From Aeromonas lacus (lineage in GTDB: Bacteria; Pseudomonadota; Gammaproteobacteria; Enterobacterales; Aeromonadaceae), in the NCBI RefSeq assembly GCF_000764665.1, contig NZ_JRGM01000012.1:62001-126000 (forward strand): DNA of 64,000 nucleotides, in the 5' to 3' direction. Positions 56,560 through 64,000 of the stretch are shown here, one piece after another. Position numbers and translations under genes: made by a program. The notes under the pieces were generated by a model that made no database searches, had not been told where the DNA came from, and worked only from the letters and a program-made list of their open reading frames with translations. How positions within the stretch are numbered: position 1 is the stretch's first letter; every line of letters starts with the position of its first letter.

Positions 56560-59007
56560 TTACAACAATCCCTGACCCAGACCACGCAGCCGATCACTGA
56601 GGGTGCCCGCCAGCAGCTGGCGCCGCATTCCCTGTCCGGCCAGGGTGACCAGCAGCGCCCCCAGGGTTGGCAACCCGAGCCAGATGCGCCAGTGAAACTG
56701 CCACTGACCATCAAACCACCAGAACTGCAGAGCCAAGGCACACAACTCCACCACCATGGCGGCGCAAAGCCCGGCCAACAGGCCGCTCGCCACCAGCTCC
56801 CAGCGCAGCATCTTGCCAAGCAGCGCGCTGCCAGCCCCAAGAGTGCGCATCAGCAGCAGTTCGCGCCGCCGCTGGGCCATGCTGGCCTGAGTCTGAGTCA
56901 GCAGTACCAGCAGCGCCGCCACCGTCACCAGTCCCAGCATCAAGGCTAATGCACGGCTCACCTGCTCCGAAACCCGGGTCAGCCGAACGATGAGATCATC
57001 GACATCAATCAGGCTCACCGTCGGATGGTGGCGGATCAGCCCCACCTCGGCGGCACGCCCCTCTGGCGGCAGCCGGTAGCTGCCGATCCAGGTGCGGGAG
57101 AAGGAGGCCAGCAGATCGGGAGAGAAGATCATGTAGAAGTTGGGCCGCATGTTGTCCCACTTGATGCTGCGCAGACTGGTGACCCGGGCCCCGAAGCTGC
57201 GCCCCTCGATGGTAAAGGCGAGCATGTCCCCCAACTTGATATCGAGTCGTTTGGCCAGTTCGCAGTCGACCGATACCTCACCGGGGCCGGAGAGCCATTT
57301 CCCTGCCACCAGCTTGTTGTCGGCCGGCAGGGTCGCCGTGGTAGTAAAGTTGAGCTCCCGATCGACCCCTTCGCGACCACTGCGACCCCCTTCCCCCACC
57401 GCATCACCGGCGATATGGGTCAGGCGCCCGCGCACCATGGGATAGAAGTCGGAGGTAACGGCGCCAACTCCCGCCAGTTCGCTCAGGATCCCTTCCCGCT
57501 CGTTCTCGGCCACATTGACCAGAAAACGGTTGGGGGCATCGGCCGGCAAACGGGCGGAGAACTCCTCCAGCAGATCGATGCGAACCGCCCAGAGCAAGCC
57601 AAACAGCATCAGCGCCAGCGCAAAACCTGCCAGTTGAAACAGACCGCTGCGCCGCTCGCGCGACAGGTGGGCCAGCGCCAGCCGCAGGGCGTGCGGACCG
57701 CTCACCCGCGCCCCCAGTCGCAACATCAGGGAGGCCAGCAGAGCCAGCAGCCCCATCAGCAGGCACATTCCGCCCACCAGACCAAAGGCCAATCGAACAT
57801 CGGCGGTGAAGCCCCACACCAGCGCAAACAGGCCGAGCAGACCGACCGGCAGCGCCAGCCAGGGGGGAATCCCCGCCTCCAGCTCGCGGCGCAACACCCG
57901 CAGCGGCGGCACTTTCAACAGGCGCAGGAAGGGGATAAAGGCAAGCAGCAGGGTGATAAAGAGGGCAACCGCCACACCCAGCGCAAAGGGGCGCCAGGAG
58001 GGGGGCGGCAGATCCGGGGGCAGCAACTCGCCCAGCAGTTGCAGGGTGAACCACTGCATGATGGTGCCCGCCACCAGCCCCAGCAGGGCGCCGATCAGGG
58101 TCAGTGATAGCAACAGCCCGCTCATCAGTTGCCACAGACTGGTGCGCGATGCCCCCAACGTCTTGAGCAGGGCCACCATATTGGTCTGGCGCTCGGCAAA
58201 GTGACGTACCGCTATACCCATCGCCAGCGCGCCCAGCAACACGCCGCAGAGTGACGCCAGCCTGAAGAAGCGCTCGGCATTGACCAGCGAGCGGCCCACC
58301 TGGGATTCACTGTCATCGGGGGTGATCCACTTCTGCCCCGCCTGCAGCTGAGGAACCAGCCAGCGTTCATAGCGGGCAAGCGCCTCTCGCGACCCTTTGA
58401 AGAGATAGCGCCACTGCTGACGACTGCCCGGCAGCAGGGCGCCGGTCGCCTCGATGTCGGCACTGTGGATCAGCGCCCGCGGCGCCAGCAGGAAGGGGCT
58501 GAAGCCCTGATCGGGTTCCTCGCCAAGCAGACCTGCCACCTTGAGCACCGTATTGCCCACCTCCAGCTCATCCCCCACCTTGGCCGTCAGCAACTGCATT
58601 ACCCGGGCGGAGAGCCAGATTTCACCGGGGGCAGGAGTCCGTGCCGGGGTCAGCTCCAGCTTGCCATAGAAGGGAAAGCCGTCGGGTACCGCCCGAATGG
58701 AGGCGAGCTGGAGCGCATCGCCGTGAAACAGCATGCTGTTGAAACTGACCGTGGTCTGCAGCGCCAGGCCATCTTTTTGCGCCTGCTGCAACCAGCTATC
58801 CGGGACCGCAGTGGCGGTGCGTAGCACCCGATCCGCCCCGATAAAGTCACGGCCAGATGCCTTGAGCCCCGCCTCCAGCCGATCTGCCACCAGCGCCACG
58901 CTGAGCACACAGGCCACACTCAGGGCCAGCGCCAGCACAAACCAGCGCAGCTCGCCGCTCCATCCTTCCCGGCGCAGTAGTCGCCATCCCAATCGCCACT
59001 GCATCAT
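56560..59007 (-). CDS. ybbP: YbbP-like ABC transporter permease (FtsX/MacB type)
   Basis: 815 aa. One N-terminal helix (FVLALALSVACVLSVALVADRL), a large periplasmic domain, a central block of four helices, another periplasmic domain and a final three-helix FtsX block, the YbbP arrangement. Such type VII ABC permeases act on the envelope rather than moving small solutes; with YbbA and TesA it is thought to handle lipid or hydrophobic substrates, but this is not established. Starts with two ATG; 36 bp downstream of ybbA on the same strand. Confidence 0.92.
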   Translation of the reverse strand: MMQWRLGWRLLRREGWSGELRWFVLALALSVACVLSVALVADRLEAGLKASGRDFIGADRVLRTATAVPDSWLQQAQKDGLALQTTVSFNSMLFHGDALQLASIRAVPDGFPFYGKLELTPARTPAPGEIWLSARVMQLLTAKVGDELEVGNTVLKVAGLLGEEPDQGFSPFLLAPRALIHSADIEATGALLPGSRQQWRYLFKGSREALARYERWLVPQLQAGQKWITPDDSESQVGRSLVNAERFFRLASLCGVLLGALAMGIAVRHFAERQTNMVALLKTLGASRTSLWQLMSGLLLSLTLIGALLGLVAGTIMQWFTLQLLGELLPPDLPPPSWRPFALGVAVALFITLLLAFIPFLRLLKVPPLRVLRRELEAGIPPWLALPVGLLGLFALVWGFTADVRLAFGLVGGMCLLMGLLALLASLMLRLGARVSGPHALRLALAHLSRERRSGLFQLAGFALALMLFGLLWAVRIDLLEEFSARLPADAPNRFLVNVAENEREGILSELAGVGAVTSDFYPMVRGRLTHIAGDAVGEGGRSGREGVDRELNFTTTATLPADNKLVAGKWLSGPGEVSVDCELAKRLDIKLGDMLAFTIEGRSFGARVTSLRSIKWDNMRPNFYMIFSPDLLASFSRTWIGSYRLPPEGRAAEVGLIRHHPTVSLIDVDDLIVRLTRVSEQVSRALALMLGLVTVAALLVLLTQTQASMAQRRRELLLMRTLGAGSALLGKMLRWELVASGLLAGLCAAMVVELCALALQFWWFDGQWQFHWRIWLGLPTLGALLVTLAGQGMRRQLLAGTLSDRLRGLGQGLL

Positions 59008-59043
59008 CCCTGACCACCTCCGCTCACTCGCCAGCCTTTTACG

Positions 59044-59739
<696 letters not shown>

Positions 59740-59795
59740 GCTCGATATCCTTTGTCCCAATCCCTTGATGGCAATCCATAGCGGGAGTTGAATTG

Positions 59796-60407
59796 ATGGT
59801 GCGTATTCTGTTTGCCTTGTTCGTTGGCCTCGGCAGCCTACTCTCGTCGGTTCAGGCCCAGACTCTGCTGGTGCTCGGCGACAGCCTGAGCGCCGGTTAT
59901 CAGATGCAGGAAAAGCAGAGCTGGCCTGCCCTGCTTGAACAAAAATGGCAGAACGAGGGCGGCGAGCACACCCTCATCAATGCCAGCGTCAGCGGTGAGA
60001 CCTCCCAGGGCGGACTGGCGCGCCTGCCCGCCCTGCTGGAGCAGCATCAGCCGGACTGGCTGCTGATCGAGCTGGGGGGCAACGACGGCCTGCGCGGCTT
60101 TGCCCCTGCCATTACCCGCCAGAATCTGGCCAGCATGATTGCCCTTGCCAAAGAGAAGCAGATTCAGGTCGCACTGACCCAGATCCAGCTGCCCCGCAAC
60201 TACGGTGCCCGCTATCTGCGCCAGTTCGAGCAGATCTTTCCGGAACTCGCCGAGGCCAACAAGCTGCCCCTGCTCCCCTTCTTCATGGATGATATTGCGC
60301 TGCGCCCTGAACTTATGATGAACGATGGTATTCACCCTACCCCGGCTGCGCAGCCGCAGATCCGCGACAAGGTGGCCCGCTTCATGGAACCGTTGATGAA
60401 CCGCTGA
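59796..60407 (+). CDS. tesA: Acyl-CoA thioesterase I / lysophospholipase L1 TesA
   Basis: 203 aa from ATG 59796, after GCGGGAGTTG. Signal peptide ending SVQA, then the SGNH/GDSL motifs: GDSLSAGY with nucleophile Ser30, ASVSGETSQGG, GGNDGLRG and DGIHPT near the end for the Asp-His pair. A periplasmic esterase with thioesterase, protease-like and lysophospholipase activities in E. coli. A terminator follows. Confidence 0.96.
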   Translation: MVRILFALFVGLGSLLSSVQAQTLLVLGDSLSAGYQMQEKQSWPALLEQKWQNEGGEHTLINASVSGETSQGGLARLPALLEQHQPDWLLIELGGNDGLRGFAPAITRQNLASMIALAKEKQIQVALTQIQLPRNYGARYLRQFEQIFPELAEANKLPLLPFFMDDIALRPELMMNDGIHPTPAAQPQIRDKVARFMEPLMNR

Positions 60408-60446
60408 CACTTCGGCAATCGCTGTATATATACGACGACAGATAAG

Positions 60447-60476
60447 CAAACATCCCGCCGAGGCGGGATGTTTTTC
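60447..60476. terminator. Terminator between tesA and cheV
   Basis: ACATCCCGCC, GA, GGCGGGATGT then TTTTT; convergent genes on both sides. Confidence 0.92.
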
Positions 60477-60496
60477 ATTGCAAGCGGTGTGGCTGG

Positions 60497-61441
60497 TTAC
60501 TTTTCCAGTACCTGACGCAGCCGCTCCTGCGCCACGCCGACCAGCAGGTCGGGCTGGAATTTGGAGATAAAGCGGTCACACCCCACCTTCTTGACCATGG
60601 CTTCGTTGAAGTTGCCGCTCAGGGAGGTGTTGAGGGTGATAAAGAGATCGGCCATGCGCGGATCGCTGCGCACTTCGTGGGTCAGGCGGTAACCATCCAT
60701 CTCCGGCATCTCAGCATCGGTGATCATCAACAGGATCTCGTTGGTGACCTTCTTGCCGGCATCGCACCACCCCTTGAGCAGGGTCAGCGCCTGCAAGCCA
60801 TCCTGACACTCGATAACCTCGAGCCCCAGCTGCCCCAGCGTCTCGCGCACCTGATTGCGAGCAGTGCTGGAGTCATCGACGATAAGCACCTTGCGGCCAT
60901 GCATCTCGGGCAGAATATCCCGATCCAGCACCTCTTCGGAGATGCTGATGTCGTAGGTAATGATCTCCGCCAGCACCTTCTCCACGTCGATGATCTCGAC
61001 AATCTGATCCACACCGTCTTCCGGGATGCGGGTAATGGCGGTGAGGTAGTTGGCGCGCCCGGCCGAGCGCGGCGGCGGCAGGATATCCTTCCAGGTCATG
61101 TTGACGATGTTGGCTACCTGCCCCACCAGAAAGCCCTGAATGGTGCGGTTGTATTCGGTGATGATGAGGTTGGATTCGCTGTCGACCGGCATGGGACGCA
61201 TACCGATGGCGCTGCGCAGATTGATCACCGGGATCGAGGTGCCGCGGATATTGGCCACCCCGCTGATATTGTGGTGAGAGCCCGGCATCTTGTTGAGGTG
61301 CGGCAGCTTGACCACTTCTCGTACCTTGAAGACGTTGATGGCAAACATCTGGCGGGTGCCGAGACGGAACATCAACAACTCCAGGCGGTTTTCCCCTACC
61401 AACTGGGTTCGTTGATCAACTGAATCCAATATACTCGCCAT
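60497..61441 (-). CDS. cheV: Chemotaxis coupling protein CheV
   Basis: 314 aa. N-terminal CheW-like domain (LMFRLGTRQMFAINVFKVREVV, GVANIRGTSIPVINL) and C-terminal receiver domain (VLIVDDSS, phospho-acceptor Asp in LMITDAEMPEMDGY, TSLSG and the Lys in ISKFQPD). It couples receptors to CheA and its phosphorylation is thought to tune adaptation. Monocistronic. With the chemoreceptor at 35-37 kb it shows active chemotaxis in this organism. Confidence 0.95.
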   Translation of the reverse strand: MASILDSVDQRTQLVGENRLELLMFRLGTRQMFAINVFKVREVVKLPHLNKMPGSHHNISGVANIRGTSIPVINLRSAIGMRPMPVDSESNLIITEYNRTIQGFLVGQVANIVNMTWKDILPPPRSAGRANYLTAITRIPEDGVDQIVEIIDVEKVLAEIITYDISISEEVLDRDILPEMHGRKVLIVDDSSTARNQVRETLGQLGLEVIECQDGLQALTLLKGWCDAGKKVTNEILLMITDAEMPEMDGYRLTHEVRSDPRMADLFITLNTSLSGNFNEAMVKKVGCDRFISKFQPDLLVGVAQERLRQVLEK

Positions 61442-61535
61442 ATGCTGACATCCATCTGATTATTAATCGACTTCTATTATAGAGGCTGCCTGCCAGGAAA
61501 GGCAGACGCATTTTCAACCAGATCGACCATGCAGA

Positions 61536-61565
61536 TAAAAAAAGTGAGGCCTAAGCCTCACTTAT
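61536..61565 (-). terminator. Terminator after the chitinase gene
   Basis: On the minus strand AAGTGAGGC, TTA, GCCTCACTT then TTTTTTATC. Confidence 0.88.
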
Positions 61566-61581
61566 CTCCTTGATTTAAAAA

Positions 61582-64000
61582 TCAATAACTGCAGACAGAC
61601 TTCCAGCTGCCATCGGTGACCTTGGGTTCACTGCTGGTCCACCAGTTGGCCTGCCACACCACCTTGTTGTGGGTGATGCGATCGCCTGCGTTGGCATGAT
61701 CCCCTTGCGGCCAGGTCGGATAAGCCTTGTAGGCTGCCGGATTGATGTTCTGGCTGCTGCAGGTCGCACCGCCCTCACCACCGCCCGAACCCAGTACGGC
61801 CTCCGGCAGGGTCGGGAACTCGGCCTTGAGACCCGCGGTCTGGCTGCCGCTGATGATGCGGATACCGCTTGGCACACCGGCGGCCGGCAGATAGTAGGTC
61901 ATCGCCACTTCCACATCGGTACCCGGCGTCCAGGCTTTCCAGGTCGGCAGTGTCAGAGCCACCTTGTGGAAATCCTTCTCGTTGGCAATGCCATCGGAGT
62001 TCTGGTTGCCGCCGCTCTCAACCACTTTCAGCCCCATACCGCTCTGGTCGGTGATGGTGTCAGAGGTGGAAGTAGGCACCAGGAACTCAATGCGGGCCCC
62101 GCCCGGAATGGTCTGGGTCGAGTTGTTGGTGAGCTTCAGGGTCGGGTTGATCGGATAGTTGGAATCACCCTCCTTGAAGCCGGAGAGGCTCACCGCGATG
62201 TCGAGCTGGGCCGCCGGAGCCGCCAGATCGTTCTGCTTGGTGTTGTACTTGGTCGCCTTGGCAAACTTGTCGTAGGCGAGCGTGGTCAGGGTATCCCCCA
62301 TGCCGTACTCTTTTTTCACCGGATCGTAGGCGTAGTCACCCGCCATCTCCCAGAACATCACGCCACCCAGACCACGATTGACGATGTAGTCGAGCTTGTG
62401 ACCCATGGACTCCTCATCCTCGGTGGAGAGAAACACCTTCTTCTCTTCGTTCCACAGCCAAGGGGCATGGGCCTTGTCGTCGTAGTAACGGACATACTTG
62501 CCCTGCATCACGTGGGCAGGATTATTGGGATCCAGACCCCAGGCCTGACCGTAGCTCGGCATGCTGGTGATCCCCAAATCGGCTGCGTGCTCCAGGTTCT
62601 TGGCATGCCACATGGGGACGGCGCCACCGCCGATCTCCTTGCCGTTCTTGTCCAGATCGTGCCAGATGTTGTCGATGCCGACCGCACCGTTACCGCACGG
62701 AATAGTGCCGCCACCGGTACCCGGCTGACAATCGCTCTGGCTCGGCAGTGCTGCCTTGCCACCCAGACCGTGAGTGCCACCGCTGACCCCCTGCCAACCA
62801 CGGGTGTAGTAAGGCACGCCCACGTTGATCTTGCCGGCCGCCAATGCGCCACGGAAGTAGTGGGCAGACCAAGCCGCGTTGAGGTAGCCGATACCGCCAA
62901 ACTGACTCTGGGTATAAACGCCCCAGTGGGCAAGTTCGGCATCCGCCTTGTTGTCAAACAGGGCGGCGTTGTGACCGACAAAGTGGTTCCAGGCACCGTG
63001 GAAGTCGTAGGTCATCAGGTTGACGTAGTCGAGGTACTGGGTGACCTGGAAGTTCTCCATGCCGCGCAGCAGATAAGCCGAGGCTGGCGAGGCGATGGTC
63101 AGCATGTACTTGCGGCCATCCTCGCTGCCCGCCGTATCCAGCTTGCTGCGCAGGGTCTGCATCATCACCTTGTAGTTGGCAAACAGCTTGCCGCGGCACT
63201 GGTTGGAGAGCGGGAAGTCGTTGGGGTTGCCCGCATCCTTCATGGAGGTGGGGTATTCGTAGTCGATATCGACCCCGTCAAAACCGTACTGACGGATAAA
63301 GCTCACCGCCGAGCTGGCAAGCGCATTGATGCCGTCGGTATTGACCGAACAATCGCCCTTGGTGGTGGCGGTGTAGAAGCCGCGCGTATCGGCCCAGCCC
63401 CCGACCGAGATCAGGGTCTTCACGTCCGGATACTGCTTCTTGAACTTCGACAGCAGGTTGAAGTGGCCTTTGTAGGCGAACTCCGGATCCATCTCGGCAC
63501 CCGGCACGCCATCCCAGGTCATCTTGGTCGCCGAGTCATCCACCTTGATGGTGTGGCTCTGCTCATCCACCGCCGCGAAGGCGTAGTTGATGTGGGTGAT
63601 CTTGCTCCAGGGGATATCGCTCACCAGATAGGCGGGCAGGCCATTCTTGCCGGTGCGCCAGGAGGTGAAGTAGCCGATGACCCGGCGAGCATGGTCATCA
63701 CCCATGCACTCGTAGCCATCCGGGCGGTAGATCTGGCGGATATCGCAGGAGAGGTTGCCGCCGGACGGCGGCAGTGCGGCCTCCTCGACAGTGACGCTCA
63801 CTGCCGCCGACTCGCCGCTCAGATTGGTCTTGTCAGTAGCGACCAGCTTGAGGGCGGCACTGCCCTTGGCATCGGGCGTCCAGTTGACTTGCCAGGGGGC
63901 AGCATTGTCTTCCCCTACCTTCTTGCCATCGACAAACAGCTCGACTTTGGCAACATCGTTGTTGGCATCAGTGACGTTGCCGCTCACCGCCACGCTGCGA
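61582..64000 (-). CDS. Secreted GH18 chitinase, 5' end cut by the window edge
   Basis: At least 806 residues; the start and signal lie beyond the right edge. Order in the visible part: an Ig-like domain (GNVTDANNDVAKVELFVDGK), a full GH18 catalytic domain with the DxxDxDxE motif in FDGVDIDYEYP, the preceding SVGGW strand, YDFHGAWNHFVG, and GLGGVMFWEMAGDY, then a beta-rich spacer of ~150 residues and a C-terminal CBM5/12 chitin-binding domain (AYPTWPQGDHANAGDRITHN, WQANWW). It should hydrolyse beta-1,4 GlcNAc chains; ChiA-like with extra domains. Which named chitinase it is cannot be settled without the N-terminus. Confidence 0.95.
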   Translation of the reverse strand, partial: RSVAVSGNVTDANNDVAKVELFVDGKKVGEDNAAPWQVNWTPDAKGSAALKLVATDKTNLSGESAAVSVTVEEAALPPSGGNLSCDIRQIYRPDGYECMGDDHARRVIGYFTSWRTGKNGLPAYLVSDIPWSKITHINYAFAAVDEQSHTIKVDDSATKMTWDGVPGAEMDPEFAYKGHFNLLSKFKKQYPDVKTLISVGGWADTRGFYTATTKGDCSVNTDGINALASSAVSFIRQYGFDGVDIDYEYPTSMKDAGNPNDFPLSNQCRGKLFANYKVMMQTLRSKLDTAGSEDGRKYMLTIASPASAYLLRGMENFQVTQYLDYVNLMTYDFHGAWNHFVGHNAALFDNKADAELAHWGVYTQSQFGGIGYLNAAWSAHYFRGALAAGKINVGVPYYTRGWQGVSGGTHGLGGKAALPSQSDCQPGTGGGTIPCGNGAVGIDNIWHDLDKNGKEIGGGAVPMWHAKNLEHAADLGITSMPSYGQAWGLDPNNPAHVMQGKYVRYYDDKAHAPWLWNEEKKVFLSTEDEESMGHKLDYIVNRGLGGVMFWEMAGDYAYDPVKKEYGMGDTLTTLAYDKFAKATKYNTKQNDLAAPAAQLDIAVSLSGFKEGDSNYPINPTLKLTNNSTQTIPGGARIEFLVPTSTSDTITDQSGMGLKVVESGGNQNSDGIANEKDFHKVALTLPTWKAWTPGTDVEVAMTYYLPAAGVPSGIRIISGSQTAGLKAEFPTLPEAVLGSGGGEGGATCSSQNINPAAYKAYPTWPQGDHANAGDRITHNKVVWQANWWTSSEPKVTDGSWKSVCSY

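Overview
The window reads as ordinary chromosome of a GC-rich gammaproteobacterium. Gene content and order (lnt beside corC; ybeL/leuS/lptE/holA/nadD/rsfS/rlmH/mrdA/mrdB/mltB/rlpA/dacA/ybeD/lipB/lipA; xerD divergent from fldB; prfB-lysS; cysJIH; yggL-trmB; ybbA-ybbP-tesA) match the enterobacterial and Vibrio-like backbone. Together with a GH18 chitinase and many sensory genes, this points to Aeromonas or a close relative. That is inference from memory of gene order; no search was run. I see no rRNA, tRNA, CRISPR array, prophage or insertion sequence.

Layout. 0-3.1 kb: end of corC, lnt, then on the minus strand an orphan NqrE-like membrane subunit behind a small unknown membrane protein. 3.2-9.6 kb: recJ and a DsbC-like protein without its CXXC centre (minus), mscL, an AT-richer sensor diguanylate cyclase, xerD (minus) and a flavodoxin. 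9.8-12.6 kb: a TldD-like/TldE-like peptidase pair with an ATGA overlap. 12.7-28.1 kb: the ybeL / leuS-lptE-holA-nadD / rsfS-rlmH-mrdA-mrdB-mltB-rlpA / dacA / ybeD-lipB-lipA block (translation, LPS transport, replication, NAD, cell elongation, lipoate). 28.5-36.9 kb: NUDIX hydrolase, DUF2989 lipoprotein, N-extended GAPDH, DUF1315, asparaginase I, glutamate symporter, chemoreceptor. 37.1-46.1 kb: prfB with its frameshift, lysS, cysJIH, folA, yjjB-yjjP. 46.3-53.7 kb: small conserved genes, MogA, a three-domain rhodanese, glutaminase, yggL, trmB, an aminotransferase. 53.7-64 kb: a CSS-EAL phosphodiesterase, an epimerase, YbbP/YbbA, TesA, CheV and a chitinase running off the right edge.

The most unusual signal is a set of duplications at tightly coupled gene junctions in the leuS-to-rlpA block. 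The last ~40 codons of rodA occur three times in tandem (131 then 134 bp period) before mltB. The lptE/holA junction occurs twice (101 bp period). In both, every copy keeps an ATGA stop/start overlap, so short ORFs of 44, 44 and 33 codons form an unbroken chain of overlapping cistrons. Other points worth checking are the DsbC-like protein lacking CXXC, the orphan NqrE with its unknown partner, and the linked TldD/TldE-like pair. Nothing here looks like a complete new defence or biosynthetic system.
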